Below, piece after piece: positions 26,891 through 35,175 of a stretch of 64,000 bases of DNA. Under the pieces are notes generated by a model that was not told the DNA's origin, ran no database searches, and worked only from the letters and a program-made list of their open reading frames with translations. How positions within the stretch are numbered: the first letter of the stretch is position 1; each line of letters starts with the position of its first letter. Source of the DNA: Gammaproteobacteria bacterium UBA7310 (lineage in GTDB: Bacteria > Pseudomonadota > Gammaproteobacteria > Pseudomonadales > Ketobacteraceae); the NCBI GenBank assembly GCA_002471665.1, contig DKQK01000012.1, positions 72,849 to 136,848 on the forward strand, in the 5' to 3' direction. Both the position numbers and the translations under genes were made by a program.

Positions 26891-26904
26891 TTATATCAAT
26901 ATAA
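26891..26904. promoter_or_regulatory. Palindrome in the finR-fprA divergent region
   Basis: Perfect 6-2-6 inverted repeat TTATAT-CA-ATATAA, 18 bp upstream of the finR start and 68 bp upstream of fprA. Candidate LysR operator or overlapping -10 elements; AT-rich sequence makes chance symmetry possible. Confidence 0.35.
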
Positions 26905-26972
26905 ACCATTTTACCAATAATCTGCCCAGTTCTATAGTGGCAGCCAGTATTCATTGCAGCGGGAGCATCACC

Positions 26973-27746
26973 ATGGCCAATCTGATCACCGAACGTGTCA
27001 CCAGTGTGCACCACTGGAATGAGACTCTATTCAGCTTCACCACCAGCCGCGATCCGGGCTTTCGATACAAAAACGGTCACTTCACCATGATCGGCCTGGA
27101 AAATGAAGGGCGCCCGTTGCTGCGGGCTTACAGTATTGTAAGTGCCAACTATGAGGAGCAGCTGGAATTTTTCAGCATCAAAGTGCAGGATGGCCCGCTG
27201 ACCTCCAAACTGCAGCACCTGCAGGTGGGTGACGAGGTCTTTGTCAGTACCAAGCCCACCGGAACCCTGATCGTGGATCATTTGCACCCGGGTCGCAACC
27301 TGTACCTGTTGAGTACGGGCACTGGTCTGGCTCCGTTTATGAGCATCATCAAGGATCCCGAGGTGTATGAGGCCTATGACAAGGTGATACTGACCCACGG
27401 TGTGCGCCATGTGGCGGATCTGGCCTATGAATCCTTCATTGCCGATGAGTTACCCAATAACGAATACTTTGGTGACGAGGTGCGCAGCAAGCTGATCTAC
27501 TACCCAACCGTAACCCGTGAGCCGTTTCGAAATCAGGGCCGACTGACCGATCTTATGGAAAGTGGAAAACTGTTCAGCGATATCGGCCTGCCGCCGATGG
27601 ACCCGGAGCATGACCGCTTTATGTTGTGCGGCAGCCCTTCCATGTTGAAAGACACCTGCCGCATACTGGATGAGCGGGGCTTTGAGGAGGCCCGTCATGG
27701 TGATCGCGGGCATTATGTGATCGAGCGGGCCTTTGTCGAGAAATAG
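26973..27746 (+). CDS. fprA: Ferredoxin--NADP+ reductase FprA
   Basis: 257-aa FAD enzyme that exchanges electrons between NADPH and ferredoxin/flavodoxin. FAD-binding RAYSIVSA (RxYS), the NADP-binding STGTGLAPFMSI and the C-terminal LCGSPSML and YVIERAFVEK match bacterial subclass I FNRs. Start ATG 26973 (MANLITERV) follows GGGAG by 7 nt; an in-frame extension to 26832 runs into the divergent regulator. Possible physiological partner of the ferredoxin-dependent KorAB at 50705-53243, which is inference. Confidence 0.95.
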   Translation: MANLITERVTSVHHWNETLFSFTTSRDPGFRYKNGHFTMIGLENEGRPLLRAYSIVSANYEEQLEFFSIKVQDGPLTSKLQHLQVGDEVFVSTKPTGTLIVDHLHPGRNLYLLSTGTGLAPFMSIIKDPEVYEAYDKVILTHGVRHVADLAYESFIADELPNNEYFGDEVRSKLIYYPTVTREPFRNQGRLTDLMESGKLFSDIGLPPMDPEHDRFMLCGSPSMLKDTCRILDERGFEEARHGDRGHYVIERAFVEK

Positions 27747-27789
27747 TGTTGAAAAACAGGCCCACCCCGGTGCCTCGTTTGTAACCGGG

Positions 27790-29364
27790 CTATTTGCCGC
27801 GCCAGTTCAGGCTGTACAGATCGTGTCGTCGGTCCTGCAGGTTTTTCACGGTGCCGTTGTTGCGCGCCATCATTAAGGTCTCCGGGCGTAAATCGGCGAA
27901 GGCAATCATCTCCACATTGGGGGTGGTGTCCGCGGCAATGCCGTCCCGGGAAAAGGGAAAGTCACAGGGGGTGAGAATGCAGCTCTGGGCATATTGAATG
28001 TCCATATTATTGACCTTGGGCAGGTTGCCCACGTTACCCGACATCACCACGTAAATCTGATTTTCCACCGCGCGGGCCTGACAGCAGTAGCGTACCCGCA
28101 GATAGCTTTGTCGTTCATCGGTACAGAAGGGCACGAACAGTATGGAAATGCCCTGGTCGGTTAGATGGCGGGCCAGTTCGGGAAATTCCGAGTCGTAACA
28201 GATCAATACACCAATGGGGCCGCAATCGGTCTCGATGGCCTTCAGCGTGTTGCCGCCCTCAATATTCCACCAGTACACTTCATTGGGAGTAGGGTGAATT
28301 TTGGGTTGCTCGTGAATGGTGCCGTCCCGCAGAAAAATATAGGCGATATTCTCCACCCGGCCGTTGGGCATGATGGTGGGGTGCGATCCGCCAATGATGT
28401 TGATGTTATAGCGCAGGGACATGTCCCGCAGCGCTTCCTTGAACTGGGGCGTGTATTTGGTGAGGGCTTCCATGGATTCCATGGGTGACAGAGCCTGATC
28501 CTCGATGGACAGCAGCTGCAGTGCGAACAGCTCGGGGAAGACCACAAAATCCCCTTTGTAGTCGGCCACCACATCCACGAAATATTCCACGATGGAAAGA
28601 AACTCTTCGAAGGAATGCACCCGCCGTTGCATGTATTGGACCGAGCCGATGCGAATGGAATCCGGCACCCTGCCACCGTACTTTTTCTTGCCTGCATTGG
28701 GTTCATCCACCGGCACCTTGGGGTTGCGCCACATTAGATGGATGGCGTAGCCCTTGGACTGGACATCCGCATCCAGATAGTGGGGGATGATGCCGATGAC
28801 CTCAAAACCGTTGTTGATCTGAAAGGTCAGCACCGGGTCACGCAGCTTCTTCTGAATGACCTGCTCCACATATTCTTCTACGGAACCGAAGCGCTTCAGG
28901 CGGTTGGCCAGGGTCGGCAGGCGGCCGCCGAAGACGATCCCTTTCAGGCCCAGGCTTTCGCACAGTTTTTTGCGCTCATTGTAGAGCCGTTGCCCCAGTC
29001 GGTAACCGCGGTAATCAGGGTCGACCGCCACTTCCATGCCGTAGAGCCAGTCGCCGTCGGGATCATGGCGGGAGGCATAGCCGTTGCCGGTGATCTCCGT
29101 CCAGTTGTGCTCTTTCAAAGCCAGGTTCTCGTCGATGCGGAACGTGGCGCAGTAGCCCACCACGGTATCATTGATGATGATAACGAACTGGCCTTGGGGA
29201 AAGTGGTTGATCTGGCCGGTCACAGCCCCCTCAGAGTATCCATACATGCCGGTATTGGCGTAAACCCGATTGCTGAGATCACAGATGCCGGCGACATCGC
29301 CCAGGGTGGCATTGCGGATGGTAATCTGATTTTTTGGATTGGAGAGGCTGTTCTTGGAAGACAT
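27790..29364 (-). CDS. GNAT acetyltransferase fused to a carbon-nitrogen hydrolase
   Basis: 524-aa two-domain protein. Residues about 14-190 form a GNAT fold with the acetyl-CoA loop in VAVDPDYRGYRLGQRL. Residues about 235-500 are a nitrilase-superfamily domain with the complete triad E278 (FPELF), K355 (QPKIHP) and C389 (LICYDSEFPE). Such fusions are known as an uncharacterised family; one domain might acylate an amine and the other cleave a C-N bond. Lies 71 bp downstream of the PilZ-Rossmann gene on the same strand. Its Shine-Dalgarno (AGGAAAG) and ATG both lie in the 3' arm of a 16-bp hairpin (29358-29408). Confidence 0.9.
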   Translation of the reverse strand: MSSKNSLSNPKNQITIRNATLGDVAGICDLSNRVYANTGMYGYSEGAVTGQINHFPQGQFVIIINDTVVGYCATFRIDENLALKEHNWTEITGNGYASRHDPDGDWLYGMEVAVDPDYRGYRLGQRLYNERKKLCESLGLKGIVFGGRLPTLANRLKRFGSVEEYVEQVIQKKLRDPVLTFQINNGFEVIGIIPHYLDADVQSKGYAIHLMWRNPKVPVDEPNAGKKKYGGRVPDSIRIGSVQYMQRRVHSFEEFLSIVEYFVDVVADYKGDFVVFPELFALQLLSIEDQALSPMESMEALTKYTPQFKEALRDMSLRYNINIIGGSHPTIMPNGRVENIAYIFLRDGTIHEQPKIHPTPNEVYWWNIEGGNTLKAIETDCGPIGVLICYDSEFPELARHLTDQGISILFVPFCTDERQSYLRVRYCCQARAVENQIYVVMSGNVGNLPKVNNMDIQYAQSCILTPCDFPFSRDGIAADTTPNVEMIAFADLRPETLMMARNNGTVKNLQDRRHDLYSLNWRGK

Positions 29365-29408
29365 ATACTTTCCTGTGAGTGGCGAGGGTACGGGAAAGTA
29401 TATGTCTT
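29358..29408 (-). promoter_or_regulatory. Perfect 16-bp hairpin enclosing the RBS and start of the GNAT-nitrilase gene
   Basis: Inverted repeat AAGACATATACTTTCC (29358-29373) and its exact complement (29393-29408) separated by 19 nt. In the minus-strand transcript the 3' arm contains the Shine-Dalgarno GGAAAG and the AUG of the downstream gene (start 29364), so pairing would hide both. No T tract follows, arguing against a terminator. Candidate translational switch or, alternatively, a DNA operator. Confidence 0.7.
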
Positions 29409-29435
29409 TTCAGCGCGTAACTCGATGCTTGTACG

Positions 29436-30764
29436 CTATTCGTCCAGGGGTTTTATGAGTCTTCCCTCAAATCCGATGCTGTGGGCGGTATGGCAGAAGC
29501 TGTCGAAATTACCTACATCGGTATCTTCCTGTTCCTTGAGCACCAGGGCCTCCACCAGGCAGCCGGGGATGGCGCGGTTGTTCCAGCCGGGCATGCGCGG
29601 CCACATGGAAAATTCCTCGTGGAACAGCACGATTTTCTCCACCTCGATGTCCATGGCTTTCATTTCCTGCCGGGCTTCAAGGCTGATGCAGGGGTGGGTG
29701 TCGTCAGCCACCAGGGAGCCGGCCGGCAGGTAAGGAATCACATTGCGTATGGCATCACCGTGATGGGTCAGCCCGATGAACAGTCTGCTGCTGTTGAGAA
29801 TGTCGGGATTACTGCTGCGGATGATCTTGCCTATGGGCGTGTAGATCTCTTCTTGCTTGTCATAACGCGGGTCAAAGGCAATTACGGTGCGAAACACGCG
29901 GGTCAGATCTTCGCACACCATGTTGCCGATGCGGCCGGCGCCGCCCAACACGACAATGCATTCTTCACCGCTGTACTTGGGGAGTGCCTTCATTTGCCGG
30001 CCCACGTCCCAGATCATGTAGCGGGTGCCCATGGATCCGTCCACGTAGGGGCGCTGGATTTCCTTGCCGGCCTTCATGACAAAGTTGGGTAACCTGCCAA
30101 CCAGGGCAATGGTATCGATATGAGGAAACTCGTCCTGCAGTTGTTGCAGGTACGTGCGCACTTTGTTGGAATCTTCGGCCAGTTCGTGTTCATAAAACTT
30201 CGACGCCACCATGATGCCGGTGCGGTTGCGATTGCGAATCACGCTGCCGATCATCAGCGGCGGTATCAGGCGCGCCATGAAAGGGGTGTAGTACGTGCCG
30301 ACGTCTTTCTCATTGCCGTACACGGCGAAGATAAAGCTGGGATTGATCAATTTAAGCAGGGGTTTCCGCAACAGCGTATTGGTGACCAGAATGGCCAGCC
30401 TGCGGGTATTTTTCCAGAAACTGCGCTTGATGGCCACTTTGGCCCGCTGATGCCAGGGTGCAGTTTGAATAATGCCCGTAATATCCTGTTCGCTGAAGCG
30501 GATATTCTCCAGTGATAAACCGATCTGATTGTCCGACACCCGAATGATGGTGGCCGGTACCGACAACTTGGACAGTCGATCGAAGGTAATGTTTACAGTT
30601 TGACCAGGGGTGAGCGTCAGTTCGCTGGGCTTGGCGATGCAAATGCCACTTTCGGAGACATCCCGGGTTTTGGTGTTCAAGCCATTGTCGTCCATGCTGA
30701 TTGAAACCGATGTCTTGATGTTGGTGCGCGCGTGGCGGCGGTACTCTCCGTGTAATGTGCTCAT
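29436..30764 (-). CDS. PilZ domain protein with C-terminal Rossmann (reductase-like) domain
   Basis: 442 aa. N-terminal PilZ domain (about 6-105) with the complete c-di-GMP motif: RRHAR and DVSESG. The rest resembles a dinucleotide-binding oxidoreductase: a central VVLGGAGRIGN glycine motif near residue 275 and a late PGCLVEALVL segment. The order of blocks recalls cyanobacterial long-chain acyl-ACP reductase (AAR), but the similarity is my reading and weak. Start ATG 30764 (MSTLHGEYRR) has TGGAAC about 8 nt upstream; a frame to 30797 adds 11 residues. Divergent from the EAL protein and upstream of the GNAT-nitrilase, so c-di-GMP degradation and sensing genes share a control region. Confidence 0.8.
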   Translation of the reverse strand: MSTLHGEYRRHARTNIKTSVSISMDDNGLNTKTRDVSESGICIAKPSELTLTPGQTVNITFDRLSKLSVPATIIRVSDNQIGLSLENIRFSEQDITGIIQTAPWHQRAKVAIKRSFWKNTRRLAILVTNTLLRKPLLKLINPSFIFAVYGNEKDVGTYYTPFMARLIPPLMIGSVIRNRNRTGIMVASKFYEHELAEDSNKVRTYLQQLQDEFPHIDTIALVGRLPNFVMKAGKEIQRPYVDGSMGTRYMIWDVGRQMKALPKYSGEECIVVLGGAGRIGNMVCEDLTRVFRTVIAFDPRYDKQEEIYTPIGKIIRSSNPDILNSSRLFIGLTHHGDAIRNVIPYLPAGSLVADDTHPCISLEARQEMKAMDIEVEKIVLFHEEFSMWPRMPGWNNRAIPGCLVEALVLKEQEDTDVGNFDSFCHTAHSIGFEGRLIKPLDE

Positions 30765-30865
30765 TCCAAAGTTCCATCTATAATGATTACTTAGCATTGG
30801 AAGTCTGGACCAGATTTCAGATTCGTCAAAAAACAGAGTGCGAAATATTGAACGGATTCAAGTTA

Positions 30866-33469
30866 ATGGTGAGAACCTTGTGGAGGTCTTGCCGGCAGCT
30901 GACAACCACTGGAATTGGTTTATTTGTGATCAGTTCGCTGTTTGCAATGTGCTCAACGTCGCAGGCGATGGAGCATATTCAGACTGAAAAAGCGGCCTAT
31001 GATTTCTACAACCTCAATGCGTTTGTCAGTTACCAGGTTGATACATCCCGCACGCTGGCGCTGGATGATGTGTTGACGTCCGATGCCTGGGTCAGGAATA
31101 CAGCCGGCCATGTACTGAACTTCGGGTTTGTGGATTTTGCGGTGTGGCTCAAGCTGCGGGTGAACCTGGCGCAGTACAGCGATCAGCGCTGGCATCTGGT
31201 AATCCCCTATCCACTGCTGCAGAAGGTGGCTATTCATGCTTATGACCCCAGCGCTGGGCGGGTGCTGTGGAGCAGTGATCTGCAAACCGTGCGCAGGGAT
31301 CCCCATACCTTTCGATCCCACAATATCAATTTCCCGATTCCCGATTACATCAACGGCGAGGTGGATTTTTATATCCGGGTGGAATCCACTACCTCATTGC
31401 AGATTCCGGTGGAACTGTGGACCGTGGAGTATCTGGTTTCCCGCCAGAACATGGAGGCGTTGTTGTGGGGGGTGTATTTCGGGGTAATCGTGGCGTTGCT
31501 GCTGTACAACAGCTTCCTGTTTATCTCTATGGCCGATGTCACCTATGGTTACTATGTGATGACGTTGCTCTCTATCGTGGGTTTGATGCTGTCGATCTCG
31601 GGGTTGGGGGCACGTTATGTCTGGTTGAATGCGGATTTGACCCGTTATGTTTTACCGCTGTCGGCCTGTTTTACCCTGTTCTGGTTGCTGTGCTTCTCAC
31701 TGCGTTTTTTGCGCAGCGAGAGCCTGGGCACGGTATTGCAACTGGTGATGCGGATTATGTGTGTGGTCAATTTGTTGGTGGCGGTCTATGTGCTTTATGT
31801 GCCGGATAATGGCGCTTTTCTGGCCGGGTGTGTGGGTGCCCTGTCGATGCTGCTGGTGTTGATTGCGGGCATCAGTGCCTTGATTTCGGGAATCGAGATT
31901 GCGCGCTATTTTGTTTTTGCCACCGCTGCCCTGGTGTTCGGCAGCAGTTTGTATTTGGCAAATATATTTGGTTATATCGAGCCGTCCCAGTTGACTAACC
32001 ATGCGTTTCAGGCAGGCTCAATGCTGGAAGCATTGCTGTTTTCCTTTGCCCTGGCCCACCGCATCAAAGAAGAACGCCGACATAAGTTGATTGCCATGGA
32101 AAAGATGAAGGCGGCGCAGCATGCCATCGTTCAGGTGCAGGATCAGGCTTTGCAACAGGCGCTGCACGATCCCATCACCCACTATCCCAATGATTCGTTG
32201 TTGCTGAACCGGCTGGGTGAGTTGATTGATCATCGTTCCGGGTACGATTCATTTGCCCTGGCCATGCTGTACTTTCCTCAGTTCAAGGAGATTTCATCGT
32301 CCATGGGGCGGCGCCTGGCGGAAGATTTGTTTGCCCGGGTCAGCGCGCGTCTTAATCAGGAATTGTCGACGGACATTCAAACCATCACGGTGGAAAAATC
32401 CGCGCGTTTCTACATCGCGGTAACCGAATTCGGCAGCTTGGCACTGCTGGCCAAAATGGGCGAGGGTTATCGATCCATTCATGAGTTTATTGACCGGGTG
32501 ATGCAGTTGCACGAAACGGCCATTGATGTTGGTGGCACGTCTGCGCGCCTGAAAGCCAAGTGTGGTATTGCGATTTATCCCAAGCACGGTGACCGGGCTG
32601 ATCTGCTGGTCCAGCATGCCAGTGCCGCACGGGATTATTGTTTCCGCGGTTCGGACAATATCACCATCTACAGCTCTGATATCGATGCCTTTGGCCGGCG
32701 CCGCCTGGCGATCGCCGGTGAGCTGGTGGAAGCGATCCGTGTGCGGGAGTTGGATTTGTACCTGCAACCGCAGTTTGATTGCCGCACCAATCGCTTGTGT
32801 GGTGCCGAAGTGTTGTTGCGTTGGAACAGCGAGAGCTTTGGTGTGGTTTCTCCGGTTGAGTTCATCGAGGTCGCGGAGGAAGCGGGACTGATGCCGGAGC
32901 TGAGCCGTTATGTTATCGAAGAGGCTTTCAATTTGCTGCACGGCTTCAATGAGAGCGGGCAAATACTCACCTTGAGCATCAATTTGTCTATCCAGAATCT
33001 GATGGAAGCAAAGTTGATTTCATTTGTGACGTCTATGGCGGAGTTGCACATGGTCAACTTGTCGGATGTGGTTTTTGAAGTGACGGAAACCTCATCCAGC
33101 GATAATTTTGAAACGGTGATCGAAAACCTCAATCAATTGGCCTCCACTGGATGCAGTATCGCACTGGATGATTACGGTACCGGCTATTCTTCATTGGCGT
33201 ATTTGAGCCGCCTGCCCATTCATGAGTTGAAGATCGACCGCAGTTTTATCAGCCAGATGGGTCGCAACGACAGCGATTACCGCATAGTGGAAAACACCGT
33301 GAAACTGGCCCGTGCACTGCAGATCCAGACGGTCGCCGAGGGGGTTGAGGATCAGGAGGCCCTAACGGCGGTTACCCGCATGGGCTGTGACCGGGTGCAG
33401 GGTTTTTATCTGGCCAAACCCATGCCGGTTTCTCAATTCAGGGATTGGGTATTGCGGCGTGCCAGCTGA
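30866..33469 (+). CDS. 7TMR-DISM sensor with degenerate GGDEF and EAL phosphodiesterase
   Basis: About 867 aa. Signal peptide (ending SQA), an extracellular 7TMR-DISMED2-type beta domain (about 45-185), seven hydrophobic helices (about 195-400), a coiled linker, a GGDEF-like domain whose signature has decayed (around FYIAVTEFGS) and a C-terminal EAL domain. EAL catalytic elements are intact: AEVLLRW, NLSIQNL, FEVTETS, LDDYGTGYSSL, KIDRSF, AEGVE and the final GFYLAKP. It should hydrolyse c-di-GMP, with the GGDEF domain regulatory. Start ATG 30866 begins the signal peptide; a longer frame starts at 30755 inside the divergent pilZ gene. Confidence 0.9.
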   Translation: MVRTLWRSCRQLTTTGIGLFVISSLFAMCSTSQAMEHIQTEKAAYDFYNLNAFVSYQVDTSRTLALDDVLTSDAWVRNTAGHVLNFGFVDFAVWLKLRVNLAQYSDQRWHLVIPYPLLQKVAIHAYDPSAGRVLWSSDLQTVRRDPHTFRSHNINFPIPDYINGEVDFYIRVESTTSLQIPVELWTVEYLVSRQNMEALLWGVYFGVIVALLLYNSFLFISMADVTYGYYVMTLLSIVGLMLSISGLGARYVWLNADLTRYVLPLSACFTLFWLLCFSLRFLRSESLGTVLQLVMRIMCVVNLLVAVYVLYVPDNGAFLAGCVGALSMLLVLIAGISALISGIEIARYFVFATAALVFGSSLYLANIFGYIEPSQLTNHAFQAGSMLEALLFSFALAHRIKEERRHKLIAMEKMKAAQHAIVQVQDQALQQALHDPITHYPNDSLLLNRLGELIDHRSGYDSFALAMLYFPQFKEISSSMGRRLAEDLFARVSARLNQELSTDIQTITVEKSARFYIAVTEFGSLALLAKMGEGYRSIHEFIDRVMQLHETAIDVGGTSARLKAKCGIAIYPKHGDRADLLVQHASAARDYCFRGSDNITIYSSDIDAFGRRRLAIAGELVEAIRVRELDLYLQPQFDCRTNRLCGAEVLLRWNSESFGVVSPVEFIEVAEEAGLMPELSRYVIEEAFNLLHGFNESGQILTLSINLSIQNLMEAKLISFVTSMAELHMVNLSDVVFEVTETSSSDNFETVIENLNQLASTGCSIALDDYGTGYSSLAYLSRLPIHELKIDRSFISQMGRNDSDYRIVENTVKLARALQIQTVAEGVEDQEALTAVTRMGCDRVQGFYLAKPMPVSQFRDWVLRRAS

Positions 33470-33725
33470 TTGCTCATGTAATGATAAAAGGCCGCGCTGT
33501 CCTGCTCCCACAGTGTAATCCACTGCAGCACTTCGATTTTTATCCCCTTGACGAATGATTCGAATGCCTGCCCGCGCCGGACATGAAATCCCTTAATGTG
33601 TATCCACAGGATGAGTGGTGTGCCACATTTTCATGCATTCTCGCGCCAAATGTTTCATGGTTCGCTATCATTAGTGGAAGGCTTACTATAACTATCAGAT
33701 TTATAAAGATTAAAAAGGCGTGTTG

Positions 33726-35132
33726 ATGAAAAAGCTATTGGCGTATGTGGTGGTGATTGTAATTGGGGTGCTGTTGAGTTTTCCATTGGTGTCGGGGTTC
33801 GCACTGGAGCGAGCCTACGAAAAACGAATTGCCAATATGCCATTGCAGGCAGGTATTGCCGTGGCACCGCAATCCTATGATCGGGGTTGGTTTCGTTCCC
33901 ATGCCGTGGTGCGTGTGACCCTGTCATTGGATCAATTGCTGGGGGATCCGGCCCTGGGTCAGCAGCCCCTTGATCTGCTGGTTGAGTCCCGTTTTTACCA
34001 CGGACCGCTGTTACTGACGGATATCGGGCCACGCCTGGGCCTGGGCTACGGCAGCCTGAGCCTTTCCGGAAGCAGTGCGGAAGGGGTGGAGCAGACCCTA
34101 TCCCGTTGGTTGGAAGCTGCGCCCTTAAACCTCCGTACCATTATCTATTTTGATCAGTCGGCGCAAACGGAACTGGATATTGCCGCCTATGAGATGGACC
34201 AGGGCCAGGATCATATTCGTTTTGGCGGTGCCAATCTGTCATTGCGTTCCAATAAGGCGTTGACCCGGTTTGATGCCAGTCTGCTGGTGCGAGCCAGCAA
34301 TGTGCTCAGTGCCGGTTTTGCGCTGGACATGGCGGAGGCATCCGGTTCCATGAGTTATACGGGCAATTCCCCCTATACCATGGTGGGGGAGAGTGTGTTC
34401 AGTATCCCCAAGCTGGCGCTGACCTCGAAGTCCATGGTGCTGATATTGGAGAACCTGAACCTGAACAGTGGCAACCAGGTTAACCAGGGCAAAATGGATT
34501 ACTTTCAAACCCTGGAAATAGAAAGCATAGAATCCCCTTTGCCCATCACTGCAGCCAGTTGGCACCTGGAATTCACCGGTGTCTCCCCCACCGGCCTGGA
34601 GCGCTGGTCTGATGTGTCCATGCAGATTCAACAACAGTTTCAGTCCGGCACGTTGCCCACGGATGAAACGGGCGAGCCGCAATTGACCCCGCAACTGGAG
34701 GCCGAGCTTGAACAGGTGATGCAAGCGTTGTTTCAACCGGGGCTGGGGTTTGCACAGCGACTGGATGTGGCGGCCCTGGGGGCACAACATCACGCGGACA
34801 TGAGGCTGGGTTACAACGGTTTGCCGGGTGGTGTGAGTTTTGCGGATCTGGACGATCCGCTGCAGTTCCTACCGGCGTTCAATGGTGCTGTGAATCTGGA
34901 GTTGGATGAGGCGTCGGTTGTCGGCAGTCAATTTGCGGACACGGTGCTGCCATTCATGCAACAGGGCCTGCTGCTGCCGGAGCAGGGTAAGCTGGTGCTG
35001 CGGGCGTCCCTTGAGGATGGCGTGATGTTGTTGAACGGCAGCCCGTTTCCCATTGAGGCGCTTCTGCAATCGGCCATGACGGAACCCGCACCCAGCGGCG
35101 ACCCGTCGGCTGATCCGGCTGCTGCTCCTTAG
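33726..35132 (+). CDS. DUF945 (YdgA-like) exported protein
   Basis: 468 aa. One N-terminal hydrophobic helix (MKKLLAYVVVIVIGVLLSFPLVSGF) and a large extracytoplasmic beta-rich domain; the YDRGWFRSHAVV segment soon after the helix is the hallmark of the DUF945/YdgA family, whose members are inner-membrane-anchored periplasmic proteins of poorly defined function. The C-terminus is low-complexity (PAPSGDPSADPAAAP). ATG 33726 has AAGG about 7 nt upstream; two in-frame non-ATG codons precede it. Stands alone after a 256-bp gap that contains no start-bearing gene. Confidence 0.85.
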   Translation: MKKLLAYVVVIVIGVLLSFPLVSGFALERAYEKRIANMPLQAGIAVAPQSYDRGWFRSHAVVRVTLSLDQLLGDPALGQQPLDLLVESRFYHGPLLLTDIGPRLGLGYGSLSLSGSSAEGVEQTLSRWLEAAPLNLRTIIYFDQSAQTELDIAAYEMDQGQDHIRFGGANLSLRSNKALTRFDASLLVRASNVLSAGFALDMAEASGSMSYTGNSPYTMVGESVFSIPKLALTSKSMVLILENLNLNSGNQVNQGKMDYFQTLEIESIESPLPITAASWHLEFTGVSPTGLERWSDVSMQIQQQFQSGTLPTDETGEPQLTPQLEAELEQVMQALFQPGLGFAQRLDVAALGAQHHADMRLGYNGLPGGVSFADLDDPLQFLPAFNGAVNLELDEASVVGSQFADTVLPFMQQGLLLPEQGKLVLRASLEDGVMLLNGSPFPIEALLQSAMTEPAPSGDPSADPAAAP

Positions 35133-35139
35133 GTGTAAT

Positions 35140-35158
35140 GGCTGCTGTGACAGCAGCC
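35140..35158. repeat. Short hairpin between convergent genes
   Basis: GGCTGCTG-TGA-CAGCAGCC, 8-bp perfect arms, between the DUF945 and MATE gene ends. No T tract on either strand; may still aid termination or mRNA stability. Confidence 0.45.
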
Positions 35159-35175
35159 CTGGTGAGAGCCTCTGC

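Noticed and set aside
27750..27788. Possible hairpin between fprA and the GNAT-nitrilase gene end
   Set aside because: Pairing needs a bulge and has no T tract; too weak to call.
33433..33630. Open minus-strand frame of about 66 codons with protein-like helical sequence, overlapping the 3' end of the EAL gene
   Set aside because: No ATG, GTG or TTG start in a sensible place and no Shine-Dalgarno; could be a gene remnant but cannot be supported.
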